64,000 nt of DNA from Archivesica marissinica (GCA_014843695.1 CM026404.1:6885773-6949772); one strand, 5' to 3'. Shown: positions 28,901 through 39,493, counted from the stretch's first letter. Numbers and translations: made by a program. The notes: generated by a model from the letters alone, not told the origin.

Positions 28901-31900
28901 TGATGATTACGTTCAACAGACCATCGATGGTATGTTTAAGCGCTTGTTGAGTTTTTAAGAAAAGCTTGAGAATGAAAAAGAGTAGCATTGAGCAGAACTA
29001 GAGTCCTGCTTCATTGTCATTACACCGTCGTAGAGGCGTTAGTACGGGCGAAATACTGATTTCGGAATCAGTCATAATCAATTAGATTGTTCTGAAAAAG
29101 ACAAAACAAAAAAACATAATTAGGATATGATTCGAACCCGGGTCTCCCGTGTCACAGATCAACGCTCTAACCACACGGCCATTTCGACATTTATGTATTT
29201 ATGGACACAGTTATCGTATATAATAGCGTATGCTAGCCGTAAAGTTGTTTATTTTTCCCGGTTATACAATTTTAATTCTGTTAGGTGTTGCAATTCAGGT
29301 GGAATACATATTCTTGACCATTTTTAACGTCAACTACAAGGATTTTTTTTACATATCGTTTTATCGACCATTGCATTAACTTAGCACTGTCGGACCTGAC
29401 CCGTGTTTACGGTTCACAGGATCGCCGCATTCAGGGTTGGCTTTCTTCCGGGAAGAAGTATTTCTTCCCTTCCGTGGGAAGAAACATGGGAAAAAAGGGA
29501 AGAAACACCTTTCTTCCCGGAAGAAATGGGAGAAACTAGGAAGAAACTGGGAATAAAGTGTGATATTTTTTATTGCATCACTGTCAGCAACTATAAGAGA
29601 ATAATATTTACATATATACATTAGCACAATGTTCTCACAATTAGCAGTCTTCACATCAGGTAGATAAGCACACTGTTCATGTAAAAAAACAGCAGTTAAT
29701 AATCAATCTCAAGATCACCTCTCAGGAGCCGGAAACAGAACACTAACTTTCCTGCAGTTTGATTTCCTAGTCTGTTCCTAATTTTACTGTGGATCTGTCC
29801 AAAGTTGGAAAATATACGCTCTACTGATGCTGAGGAAGCTGGTGCCTGTAGAAGACATACCACAAAGTCTACAAAGTCAGAATTTACACCACTGGATTTA
29901 GCTGCTTTCCACCAGGTAACTGGATCCATCCGAAGTGCTGCCTCATTGAAAAATGCAGCAGGGTATGGTGTGGATTTGGCTTGAAAGGCAATCAGCTCAG
30001 TGATGAAGGCAGGACTCTTGGACATAATAAAGTCATTAACAATCTCCAATTGCCAAGCAGATAGTTTAACACCCTGATATGCTGGATGTAGTTTGTAAGC
30101 TGTAAAGTGTTCTGGTATGATTGCTTGCTTAAACCGCTTTGTGACAAGGGTCTTGTGCGCTGGTGACTGAAGATTGGGATTATCCAGAAGAGACAGCCAT
30201 GTATGGCACGCTGATGCCAGAGAGGAGTAGTCTGCCTGGCAAGCATCAATAGCAGTTGCTACAGGGCGAAGCAGCTCTGCCATGTCCTTGGAATTCCTAT
30301 AGATATTGATATCCTGTATCTTTTTGGCAATGGTTTGGTCAATCTCATCCTCATGGTCCTGAACAATCTTCATGTAGCTGGTTCTGTTGGCAATATAGCT
30401 GTCCAAACAGGTGAGTTGAGACTTCCATCGTGTTTCTCCAGGGAGCTGTGGTTTCTTACTTTCGGCACACTCAGACAGCCAAGCACATGGCTTATGGTGG
30501 TTGCGAAAATACTTCTGTACTTCCACAACATGCTTCATCACTGACTGTGAAGTTAGATCCAGCCCAAGTAAGTTGAGCCAGTGGGCAGAGCAGCCATACA
30601 CAGTGAGGTCTGGGTCATCTTCTTGTAAGGCAGCACGCATTTTTTCCATGTTCTTAGCATTGTCAGTACATACTCCAGATACAGTGCAGTTGTAGTTTTC
30701 CCTTGCCTTTTTGATGGACTCCTGACACAACATCTTGCAATTGTCCCCTGTTTTTGACATAGATCCAGTAGGGTGGCTATCTAAAAGATAGGATTTGTTC
30801 TCAACCTGGAGGCAACTTGCAATTATAGGTTCGTTGTGGCAATTACTCCAGCCGTCTTGTACAAGAGTTGCAGTTTTTCCGCCAATGACATGCTTCATAT
30901 CCTCCTGGAGTTGATCATACACAGTGTCTAGGAGTTTTCCGGCTATCTGCTTCCTGTTAGGTGGCTGATATCCTGCTCGTAGTGTACTCATCATCTTTTT
31001 GTACTGTGGATGGTCAGCGGCATTGAATGGTATATTGCATGCGTAGAAGAATTTGGCAATCTCCAAGTCAATGGCATTTTTCTGGTTTAGAGATGTCTTC
31101 ACAACACAACTATCCATGTCTGGTTGGATTGAGATAGCTTGTCGTTTGGTTGGTGGAGGAGATGGAGATCTCCGTCTTTTTACTGACATAGGCTGCTCAG
31201 GGATCTCTTTTTCTGCTGGTAAGTGGTATGCTGCACTGCATTTCGCATAATGGAGTTTTAGACGGCAAGCTTTAGGAAGCTGCTGGTTCTCACAAAGTTT
31301 GCACCTAGCATACTCTTTTCCAGCCACTGTCACAGAAACAAAGTGTTCCCAAATAGTGTCACGAGGTCTGCCACCCCTATACATTATGATTTAAATAGAA
31401 CTGATGAGAAAAATAAATGTCAACTTGGTGATAATGGTTCCCAGTTTCTGAATTTAAATTACTTCTCTCGCTTGGTTATATAGTGAAAATGTAATCAATG
31501 GGATGCCTTTGAATAAAATGAAGCCATGGTAAAAGTTGTTTAATAAGGGGCATGCCATTGTCGTGTATTGTATTTTAATAGGAAACCCCTGAACAAAAAT
31601 GAAGCCACATCACATGTTTGCCACTTTTAGAAGTCAATAACCTGTCAATTGAAACATATAACAAGCTAGTAATTGACCTTTCTGCCGATTTTGATTGACA
31701 GCTGGCGTTAGCCAATCGCATCGCACCATTCGCGCACACCCCCGGCAACGGTTTATCGCCGCCATCTTGTTAGACAAACAATGCATATTAGACACACTAG
31801 TAACGAGTAGACAAATTTGAAAAGGCGTGAATTTGATCGAAAATACGGGTTTAAAATTGTTTTAATGATGTTGAAAATGTGTAGCTTTGGTGTGTGGGTT

Positions 31901-34890
31901 AGTTATAGTACAAAATTAGTCGATATCCTGGTGATCGACGTTAAATTCAACCCATTTCAAAATCCTTGGACAAATCTAAAAGTGTGTATATGAACCACAA
32001 AATACCAGACAGCTGCTTTAAAAACAATGCATCTATAAAAACACCGACTGACCCCATATAGTCATTCTTTTCTCACAAACACAGCAATCAAATTTAAGCG
32101 TGTCACACTGTTTATTGGGAGCAATCAACAACTTACCCACTAACGGTACATCACAGAGACCGCCGAGTTATAATACCCGATAGGGGCCACTGCTATCAAG
32201 ATCAAAGTATTTCACATCGGAATTTAGCACTGATTGTGCTAATTGGTCAATTATAAAATGTGTGCACATAATTATATAATTGATTACTACACCGAGTCAT
32301 TGTTTTATCGTTCTGTTAGATAAACGAGTTATGTAGTAACATTTTAATCAAATCTGATAACGAGTGATCGTGATCTGAAATTATTTTTTGAGAAATATTT
32401 AAAATTAATTAATGCTGTCTGTCATTGACAATGGTGAAAAGATGTAGTTACGGGCTGTGTGACAGTGATGTAGATATCCAGATCGATTGATAGGTGACGT
32501 TAAATTCGTGCCATTTTCAAAACCTAAGACAAATCTTGAAAACATGTCTAAGGTGGATTAAGTTGTGTGAACGACCAAACGACCAGCTGAATACATCCAA
32601 AATTAATGCAAACAGATATATTTGCACAAAAGTAAGTTGAAATTAATTTATTTATGCATAATAAAATATTTCGAAAAAATATATTCTGCATTAATAGATC
32701 TACCGTTCACAAGAGATATGTGAGTATAGTGGTGATTATACATGTGGTTCATACATATTGTCGTGGATGGTGGACTAGGGATCAGATAGTAGTAATAGTA
32801 CCCATGCATGTGCAGAGCTGTGGGATTCCCATATTAGCTCAGTGAACGTACTGGTGTTCAGTTTTTGGGCCTAATGTTCGAGTCTTCTAGGAGGCATAGG
32901 GTCGAGTCTCTCAAGACGGTGGCATATTTCATTTCTTGTGATGTCAAAGTTGACACGATGTGGTTGTTCACTCTTCCGTTGATTGCGCAAGCATTTACCA
33001 CGAACACTTAACACGTCCTCATCCGTATATCTGTACTTTAGAGAAATAACATTCACACCTACGTCTATTATGAGGTGGGCTGTTGACAAATTAATCAATT
33101 ACTGGAGAATATATTATTTTTCACACCTTCATTGGTCGGCTCAAACATTTGTGATGCTGGCTTGTATGCCAATGTTTTATCAGCTTTAGAGCTGAGCCGT
33201 GCCATATGTCCAAGCCCTTGAATCATGTATAAATATCATGCTCTTCACATCAATTTCATTACAACCATGGCGTCTATTTTTCCATGCGTTTTTTGCTCTC
33301 GTCACGTTTCCAGCCGTATGCATGCTCTTAGCTGCGATAAGTGCCACCGTTGGAATCATCGAAAATGCGGAATGATTTATTTATTCTCCCCCATTCACTT
33401 TAATTAATCTTGATTAGTGGCCTGAAACCTAGATAGATAATCACTCCTGGTATGGCAAACACACGGCTACATAGTCCCATTCATAATTGTGTCTAATTAC
33501 CTAAATAGCTAATAATAGCATTATTATAATGGGCCTGTATAGTGCAGTACTATATATATATAAAATACGAACCTGTGATTATACGAATGCACTAGTATAC
33601 GAAACTACCATTAGACGAACAAGGGATTATACGAAATCACCTGAATTCACCTAAAACCCTTGCCTTCTTGCTTTCAACGAGATATTCTTATCTGGGTGAA
33701 ATAAAACCGAGAAATTCGACGGAATTTTATCTAGATTAACTCGATGCAGGTCTGCGTTAGACGCCATTTTGTTAGATAGCTTGTCTCGCGTGGTTACAGC
33801 GAGCACCTGTAACTATGGGGGGCGTGCCTAAGTAGCGTTTGCAGAAAGGTCAATTATAACAGGTTGGTTGGTGTGACCCAGCTTATGGGACTTCACTATA
33901 CAATCTAATTGACACCTGTCAATTGGACTTGATCAACAGATGTTATTGTTGAAGCAATATTAATCATAATATATACATTTTATCTATATTTTGCGCATAT
34001 ATTACTAAACAAATTGACAAAAAGGAGGTTTCTTCCATTTCTTCCCAGTAGTTGGGAAGAAATGTATCGGGAAAAACCGGGAAAAAACCACGGTTTTTTC
34101 CCTATAGGGAAGAAACCTGACAACCCTGGCCGCATTTCTCGGTCTTTATTGCTTATTACGCTAAAATCTGAAGCAAAATTAATACCTTTCAACCAAATCC
34201 ATTTTCCTTCCTGTCTGCTTTGCATTTCTCTTCTTTAATTCCGATTTTAACTGTGGTATTGTCATAAGACCGAACTTCGATGCCATGTTAATGATGTTTA
34301 TTCTGCGAGAATTCCAGGACCGGGTACAGTGGCGCCCCTAGCGGCTGCCAAGAAAGATAACTGACTGCTATTTGCCATTGAGAAAGCGTACGATTGCGTC
34401 CTTAATTGGTATTTAATAAATTTCAACAAAAAAAGGTTAAAACACACATTATGAGCATTAAATAGTTAAAATACAATATTTGAATATGACAATTGCAAAA
34501 ATATAAATATATTTGTTTAAATTTCTTTTTATGGAGAAGTGCGATCCCCAGAGGGGTGAGTCTGGGGCGACTATATTCGCCCATGTCACCCTCTAGACCG
34601 GTACTTCATTCTGATCGTATTCTGCTATTTCTGCACTTTATTCCGGTGTTCTGCCATGAATGTTTAGCGTTAACTGTAAGTGTTTACGCATTAAGAATAA
34701 GTTGTTTAATTTCAGGCATTGCAACATGGTGCTTGAGAATGTGAAAGAAATGTGGACAGAAGTACCAAAGTCTGGCAAAGGAAAGAAAAAATCCAAACCA
34801 GTTAACAAGGACCGCTTCATCTCCAAAATGTTCCTTCGTGGCGATTCTGTCATCCTCGTCCTGAGAAATCCACTGGCCACTGCAAAGTGA
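25922..34890 (+). CDS. SNRPD2: Small nuclear ribonucleoprotein Sm D2, 3 exons
   Basis: Exons 25922-25926, 27570-27749 and 34716-34890 give 119 aa (360 nt with stop). Sm D2 is a core protein of the heptameric Sm ring on U1, U2, U4 and U5 snRNAs. The protein starts [17 protein letters not shown], has Sm motif 1 at residues about 40-70 ([20 protein letters not shown], then AFDR-HCNMV) and Sm motif 2 at about 100-111 ([12 protein letters not shown]), with a lysine-rich loop between. Length and sequence are close to human Sm D2 (118 aa). Intron 1 (1.6 kb) holds SINEs. Intron 2 (7.0 kb) is mostly a nest of DNA transposons. All phases match. Confidence 0.97.
26283..26540 (-). mobile_element. SINE-D, degenerate, with internal rearrangement
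   Basis: Reverse complement with the CCCTTGTGGGGACGTAG tail, the GCTTAGCCGACCTAAGCGG body and the TGGCCTGACGAGTATTGAGC head. A second tail-like piece lies at 26445-26490. Confidence 0.7.
26985..27193 (-). mobile_element. SINE-D, full length
   Basis: Reverse complement; tail CCCCTTGCGGGGACGTAG, body GCTTAGCCGACCTAAGTGG, head with B-box TATCGAACCCGGG and the CTCTACCACTGGACTACGG acceptor-arm side. Confidence 0.88.
27570..27749 (+). CDS. SNRPD2: SNRPD2 exon 2
   Basis: Acceptor TTTTTTCAG, donor GTACAT at 27750. Encodes residues 2-62 with the conserved [19 protein letters not shown] segment and most of Sm motif 1. Phase 2. Confidence 0.97.
28583..28725 (+). CDS. THAP zinc-finger exon (transposon-derived, partial)
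   Basis: It starts [20 protein letters not shown] and continues with [11 protein letters not shown] and W-Q-P, the THAP signature (Cys pair, then conserved Trp and Pro). The exon ends at GTAAGC (28726) before the second Cys/His pair, so the finger would be completed in a later exon that was not found. Its place just inside the left TIR marks it as part of the transposon, not a host THAP gene. Confidence 0.72.
29120..29190 (-). repeat. tRNA-like sequence, probably a SINE head
   Basis: On the - strand it reads GGCCGTGTGGTTAGAGCG (A-box like) and GGTTCGAATC (B-box). No clear acceptor-stem pairing was seen, so it is called a SINE-type relic, not a tRNA gene. Confidence 0.5.
29696..31384 (-). CDS. 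hAT transposase, intact 562-aa frame
   Basis: The reverse-strand frame has no interruption. It opens with a BED-type zinc finger (C28, C31, H45, C49) and a basic nuclear-localisation-like stretch (residues 69-81). A DUF659-like region follows (about 103-240), with the RNase H-fold acidic positions D177 (QDGWSN) and D241 (CTDNAKN) and the C265/H268 pair (GCSAHWLN). It ends with the hAT dimerisation motif [20 protein letters not shown] (about 517-536). hAT enzymes cut and paste DNA through hairpin intermediates and make 8-bp duplications, as seen here. The start M is the first in-frame Met and lies close upstream of the BED finger. Intactness suggests recent activity. Confidence 0.93.
   Translation of the reverse strand: MYRGGRPRDTIWEHFVSVTVAGKEYARCKLCENQQLPKACRLKLHYAKCSAAYHLPAEKEIPEQPMSVKRRRSPSPPPTKRQAISIQPDMDSCVVKTSLNQKNAIDLEIAKFFYACNIPFNAADHPQYKKMMSTLRAGYQPPNRKQIAGKLLDTVYDQLQEDMKHVIGGKTATLVQDGWSNCHNEPIIASCLQVENKSYLLDSHPTGSMSKTGDNCKMLCQESIKKARENYNCTVSGVCTDNAKNMEKMRAALQEDDPDLTVYGCSAHWLNLLGLDLTSQSVMKHVVEVQKYFRNHHKPCAWLSECAESKKPQLPGETRWKSQLTCLDSYIANRTSYMKIVQDHEDEIDQTIAKKIQDINIYRNSKDMAELLRPVATAIDACQADYSSLASACHTWLSLLDNPNLQSPAHKTLVTKRFKQAIIPEHFTAYKLHPAYQGVKLSAWQLEIVNDFIMSKSPAFITELIAFQAKSTPYPAAFFNEAALRMDPVTWWKAAKSSGVNSDFVDFVVCLLQAPASSASVERIFSNFGQIHSKIRNRLGNQTAGKLVFCFRLLRGDLEIDY
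32871..33098 (-). CDS. Unrecognised 75-aa frame conserved in both copies of the 2.2-kb element
   Basis: A frame with a basic C-terminal half ([24 protein letters not shown] end). It is preserved at 45548-45775 with only a few substitutions, but the copies are so similar that preservation proves little. No known family recognised; coding status doubtful. Confidence 0.25.
   Translation of the reverse strand: MINLSTAHLIIDVGVNVISLKYRYTDEDVLSVRGKCLRNQRKSEQPHRVNFDITRNEICHRLERLDPMPPRRLEH
33267..33407 (+). pseudogene. PHD-like zinc-finger fragment in the 2.2-kb element
   Basis: Reads [14 protein letters not shown] and [13 protein letters not shown] before running into a stop. The C-x2-C...C-x2-C-x4-H-x2-C spacing is PHD-like. 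Similar N-termini occur, from memory, on MULE/FLYWCH-type transposases of molluscs. The rest of the protein is absent. Confidence 0.55.
34716..34890 (+). CDS. SNRPD2: SNRPD2 exon 3
   Basis: Acceptor AATTTCAG. Encodes [20 protein letters not shown], the [13 protein letters not shown] loop and Sm motif 2, ending RNPLATAK and TGA at 34888-34890. AATAAA hexamers occur downstream near 35303 and 35484; either may be the polyadenylation signal. Confidence 0.97.
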
Positions 34891-34899
34891 AAGATACAG

Positions 34900-36000
34900 G
34901 GACTTGGAATGTTGTTGTTGTTCAATTTTAAATCTGATGTGATACTACAGAGGCAGTAGATCATTCTGATTGTATACGGTGCACTTAATGCCCATTATGG
35001 AGACGTGCGTTTTATGTTGTGCTGGTGGGTTATATTGTTAATGTTGATAGTAAATCTTCATTAATATTCTTTCCTGTTATAATATATTTGCAACATCTAG
35101 AAGTTCAATACTTAAATAGTTTCAGCGACACAATTAAATTGGTCTCTTGTATCAGTTCGGTATCTGAATTTAATGGAAATGGTATTTGGTACAGATTAAT
35201 GCTTCCACCCGTCTGTCCGTCATTGGAGCAAGTTGTATTTCATTGACCAATCATGTAACATTATTCTGTTTTCAGTTTGATCACGAATCATTGCAAGTTG
35301 TAAATAAATTGTCATCGTAATGGATTGTTGTTTGTTAAATTGAATATATTTTCATTTATGATAAATTTATATCCTTACCTTTTGTTATCCACCGGCATTC
35401 CTGTGAGGGATATCGAGTTGGTGTCGTCTATCCGAAGCCAGTTATGAGTAACCAATGAATGGGTGGCATTTTATGAAACTTAAAATAAAGATGTACCAGC
35501 AGTTTTCGTGGGTCACCAGTTCTTGCACCTTAATTGACTAAAATCAACACATCTGTTCGTCTGGAGGTTGTTCTTGGTACCTAATGGGTGGGATTTTATT
35601 AATCTTGATACCACCATAATGCTGTGGTGCACTTGTGATTTTCGAGGGTGTCCGGCCATTAACACCAGAGTTGTTTCCCTTTAATTGATGTCTGGCTGGT
35701 ATGTTGTCGACGTTATCATAGTCACAAACAATCCTAAATAAACATTAGATATTGTCGTAAAACTGTATCGTGCATATAAACGTGGCTCGTGTGAATCTGT
35801 CCTCGACTTGCATTAGAAATCAGTGATCCTATATAGCCGCACTTTCCACGTACAAACAAATTTAATGAAATCAAATAGGACTAATGGATATACATATAGA
35901 CATGTTTCATTTTAGCCAACCATTGTATTTCGAGCGCAAAATTATGCTAAATTTAGGTATTACTAGTAAATAGAAAAAAACTTGTCTCCCCCAATTTAGA
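34900..36000. other. SNRPD2 3' flank, unassigned
   Basis: Contains the SNRPD2 3' UTR and intergenic DNA. No exon or mobile-element terminus was recognised. Confidence 0.5.
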
Positions 36001-36200
36001 TGCAAGACTAAGTAGTCGTTTACTGTAAATCACTTGTTGCTACGGTGCAGGTTTGAATCCCGCTGGGGGTGTCAAATTCTTTGAAGTAGGTCAGTGAAAT
36101 ATTGTTTGAATGATCACCCAGACTCTTATTCCAGCAATAATAGTCGGAGAGCCGCCGTATGATCTAAGCTGTTGTGAGACTTATGTGCCAAAAACGAAGA
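36000..36200 (+). mobile_element. SINE-F, degenerate
   Basis: B-box-like CAGGTTTGAATCCCGCTGG, then a TCAAATTCTTTGAAGTAGG segment and a GGAGAGCCGCCGTATGATC segment that correspond to the element at 49570-49790. Confidence 0.6.
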
Positions 36201-36635
36201 TGTGACCCGACGTGGCATAAATAGCCTACATGCCAATAAAAAAGATTGTGTTCAAGTGTACTTAGGTCCGTGCTAGTATGCTGAAACATAATACATTACC
36301 GTAGTCACTGTTCACCTGAAATATGTAAGAGGCAATACACAATATGAAATCTGTGGACAAGTGATAAATGGTCCTATGTGAGAAAGTTGTCGGTCACTTA
36401 CTGTAGTTGAGTACTTGTTAGTACCCAGGAAATGTGGGTGGTCGACTCTGCCACATCAAGCTGACCTCCCAATTATAAACAATCAGAAAATGATTGATGG
36501 GCAGAAGTATACTTGGAAGAACCTCCAATACCGGTTTAGCTTGTTCTGTCTCCATTCCAAATCTACTCGCTGATATTAGTTGGGTTTCACTTGAAGAGCG
36601 TTTGAAAATTCTCCACTATCTTTTTTGTCACAGTC

Positions 36636-37163
36636 ACAGACGCTTTGGGTCTGGACACATGTTTGCCGGTTCAAAACCACAAAACTAAAACATTTTGGTT
36701 TCTAAGAACACTGATTGATACACTATAGGCTTGACACTGTACATAAAAAAATATTTATGCCATTCCAAGCAAATTTTAAAATGACCCTGCGTCTCTATCG
36801 AAGCTATATACTGAAAGATAACAAGGTCGCAAATGTAAACAAACAGTGTGCTACACATTCAACGCCCATATTATGCCAGTATCTAAACTTACTTGCAAAT
36901 CCACTATTTGAGTTCTCCGCAGCAATCATTTGTCTATCAAACGATGGACGTCTACCTTCGTCTGTTTACGCTAACAATTAAAAAATATATTTCCTGTGAT
37001 TTTACATCAGTATATAGCCTTGACAATGAGGTGTCATTTTTAATTGCTTGGAATGGCATAAATATTTGTTATGTATAATGTCAAGCCTATTGTGTATCAT
37101 AGTGTTCTTAAAAACAAAAAAGTTTTGAACCCGCAAACATTTGTCCAAACCCCAAGCGTCTGT
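36636..37163. mobile_element. Foldback element with TIRs of over 130 bases
   Basis: ACAGACGCTTTGGGTCTGG at the left pairs with the reverse complement of CCCCAAGCGTCTGT at the right. Pairing continues through GTTCAAAAC, GATACACTATAGGCTTGACA and TATTTATGCCATTCCAAGCA. No coding frame of note. One end is repeated alone at about 40709-40750. Confidence 0.85.
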
Positions 37164-37567
37164 TGAAGATTCTAGAGAATTATCACGGTTTTTGTTTAAT
37201 CCTTATTTTTATGGGATACCGACAGACATCCACCCATGTTTTTTAACACAGTAGGACAACCCTTCCCCATCTAGGGTTTGGTTTCTGGGTTTTAGTAATT
37301 TCCTCCTGTGTCAATTATGGACACCAAAAGAAAACAAAACAGTTGCGCCAAATATTTTCGCCAATTCACACAATATGGTGAGAACCCTGAACTTAGCTTT
37401 GTTACTTGAATCGTACTCCAGATATGTCACACTGCAATGAAATTATAGAAATATCCAGATTCAACTATCCGTAATATGCTATCACCATGCAGCACACACA
37501 TTTAAGAACAAATTAAATATTGGAACAACGATCTCTACCATAACCAACTAACCATCTTTCTAAACTA

Positions 37568-37735
37568 TATTTATGTTACAACAATTGCGAAACAAGCTGC
37601 AACAACTTATATTAATCACTTGTTGGCGCTGATGACAGCATTCTTGTGGTCATTTGTGTGGGAGAAAACCGGAGTATCTGGTGAATTTTGTACCATCTGT
37701 TGCATTGGTGAGAAGCATTGCACTAATCGGGGGAC
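37568..37735 (-). mobile_element. SINE-E, partially deleted
   Basis: Tail ACAATTGCGAAACAAGC and body GGGAGAAAACCGGAGTA are present; the head is shortened. Confidence 0.75.
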
Positions 37736-37901
37736 AGCCGTAGCCATATGAGGGAAGTTCATGCAATCATCTATCTTCCATTGATGTCGAACCCCTCGCG
37801 GGGACGTAGACATGTTGCGCGTCAAAAACCGCAAAGAAGCTAAAAGTATAATTTAAGAAAGTAATGAAAATAAGTTGTTTAACAGCAGTTGCGCAGAACA
37901 A

Positions 37902-39015
37902 CTAGGGACTGGCATGATCAATATGGCAAACTGCCGTATTGAATTGCTCTATGGTAGGGAGATGGACAATGTCAGGAGGGAGATGGTTCCAATGGTAGAT
38001 TGTTCTTGGAAAAAAGGAAAACTTGTAGTTACTACAGACTGTAATTAACCTATAGCTTAAGGAATGGCAATGGCGAGCAGGACGGGAGAGGGTAACTATG
38101 TAATTTTCAATGGGAATAGCAACAAGATCATTATTGTCAGAGTTGTCATATACTGAGAGACTGAAAAAACTCAAATTACCGACACTTGCATATATATAGA
38201 CGAACGAGAGGAGACCTGATCGAAGTTTTCAAAATCCTGAATGAAAAATATGACTTTCCGCCCGAGAAACTGTTCAACTTAAGAGACAACAATTCAACAA
38301 GAGGAAACACCCAGAAAATATATAAACCAAGGGCACGACTGAACATCAGAAAATACTCGTTTACTCACAGAGTGATAGACACCTGGAATTCCCTACCAGA
38401 CAGTGTTATAAGTGCAAAGTCAGTACCTTCTTTTGAGAGACGTCTTAGACAAATTTTGGAAAAATCAAGACATATTGTATAATTATAATGAGCAAATCGC
38501 AACCGGACGCGACAGTACAAATAACGGAAGAGCTGGAGTCAGAGGCTGAGGACAGCCTTCTTCCAGAAGTCGACTTATGATAACTTATGATTATGAATTT
38601 TATACATAATGGATAACCTATTGTCAATATGCCATTGATCTAGTCTGCGTAGAGTTAGGGAAAGTAGCATGTCTGTAACACTAGAGGTATGATAGAAGTC
38701 AGCCTTTATCCAACAGGCTGCTCTTCGCTGGACACCTTCAATTTGGTCTATCAATGTTTGGGTATGGGGCGACCAGATCTCGGAGCCATATTCAAGCTGG
38801 GGTCTCACTAGTGTCTGGTAAGCCATGGACTTTTGACCTGGAGGTTTCTACGTAGAAATCCTAATGTTTGGTTTGCTTTCTTTGTTGACGTTTTTATGTG
38901 AGTGTCCCACGACAGGTTATTTGAGATATCCACGCCAAGGTATTTGGCTGAGGTGACCGACTCAAGTAGGACTCCATGGAGTTTATATTTACTAGGAATA
39001 GGATGTTTAGGATCT
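37902..39015 (-). pseudogene. LINE reverse transcriptase fragment, split by another LINE
   Basis: Reverse-strand RT C-terminal part. The portion 39015-38575 reads KYLGVDISNNLSWDTHI, TLGFLRRNL, then YQTLVRPQLEYGSEIWSPHT and GVQRRAACW. It continues at 38152-37902 as VYDNSDNNDLVAIPIE ... FFPRTIYHWNHLPPDI. These are typical thumb and C-terminal motifs of jockey/CR1-like RTs. Frameshifts make it a remnant, and an oppositely oriented LINE end lies between the two parts. Confidence 0.82.
38153..38482 (+). pseudogene. LINE reverse transcriptase C-terminus, inserted in another LINE
   Basis: Reads TERLKKLKLPTLAY, frameshifts, then RRTRGDLIEVFKILNEKYDF ... YSFTHRVIDTWNSLPDSVIS and FERRLRQILE before the stop, with the W-N-x-L-P ending of LINE RTs. 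It sits between the two halves of the reverse-strand LINE fragment. Confidence 0.85.
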
Positions 39016-39088
39016 TACCTTAGGGTGCGGGCCGTTTTCTATATAATGTTGGCTAAAGCATTTGTGCTATACCAGTATCGTACCTATA

Positions 39089-39265
39089 TGTTGCATGTAT
39101 GTTCAATTAATGTCGAACCCCTTGTGGGGGGGGGCGTAGACATGTTTTCCTGGGCAAGCTTGGTCGATCTAAGTGGTTAACCAATACTAAGCAGTGTGTG
39201 TGAGGTGCCTTGCGCAATGACACTACATTCGTGGCCTGTTCGATTCCGACGCTCTACCACGAACG
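39089..39265 (-). mobile_element. SINE-D, partial
   Basis: Tail GTCGAACCCCTTGTGGGG, a GATCTAAGTGGTTAACCA body and the GCTCTACCACGAACGCC end; about 175 bases upstream of the NAA20 start. Confidence 0.8.
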
Positions 39266-39440
39266 CCGAGTTATAATTACAATAAACTAACAACTCTGCT
39301 AGCGAGATGGATCGGTGATGTCTGGATGTTTTGTGTGTGACCGCTGTTGGCTTAAAGCCGCATGGTAAACTAATAGGAAAGGGGAATAACTCGAAACAAT
39401 GTGAGAATAAAAAAATACACACCTAGCAAACTACAGAAGT

Positions 39441-39493
39441 ATGACTACTATTAGACAGTTTACGTGTGACGATTTGTTCAAATTCAACAATGT
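39441..39493 (+). CDS. NAA20: NAA20 exon 1
   Basis: Start ATG at 39441, donor GTAAGT at 39494. Encodes MTTIRQFTCDDLFKFNN plus a split Val codon. The start is fixed by the conserved MTT beginning of the family. Confidence 0.95.

Larger units (their letters stand above)
31675..33851. mobile_element. 2.2-kb TIR element, copy 1 (nested in the hAT)
   Basis: Ends GACCTTTCTGC and GCAGAAAGGTC are perfect inverted repeats, and AATT flanks both sides in both copies, so it is either target duplication or extended TIR. It is nearly identical to the reverse complement of 44801-46971. It holds only short frames, including a PHD-like zinc-finger piece, so it is non-autonomous or decayed. Confidence 0.88.
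29432..34128. mobile_element. Complete hAT transposon with 8-bp target duplication
   Basis: Termini CAGGGTTGGC and GACAACCCTG are inverted repeats that continue into TTTCTTCC/GGAAGAAA runs. They are flanked by the perfect duplication GCCGCATT at 29424-29431 and 34129-34136. It contains an intact transposase frame and is interrupted by the 2.2-kb element at 31675-33851; its own length without that is about 2.5 kb. Repeated TTTCTTCC/GGGAAGAA blocks at both ends are likely subterminal transposase-binding motifs. Confidence 0.95.
28432..34379. mobile_element. THAP-containing DNA transposon remnant (outermost of the nest)
   Basis: The left end AATGGCAAATAGCAGTCAG and the right end CTGACTGCTATTTGCCATT are inverted; similarity continues inwards (GGCGCCAC, ACCCGGTCC) for about 70 bases. 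GAG flanks both ends, possibly a 3-bp target duplication. The left part carries a THAP exon. The hAT element at 29432-34128 interrupts it, leaving about 1.25 kb of its own sequence. The superfamily is unresolved: P-like, PIF/Harbinger-like and ISL2EU-like elements can all carry THAP domains. Confidence 0.72.

Noticed and set aside
38186..38482. Independent host gene
   Set aside because: Its sequence is the C-terminal end of a LINE reverse transcriptase.
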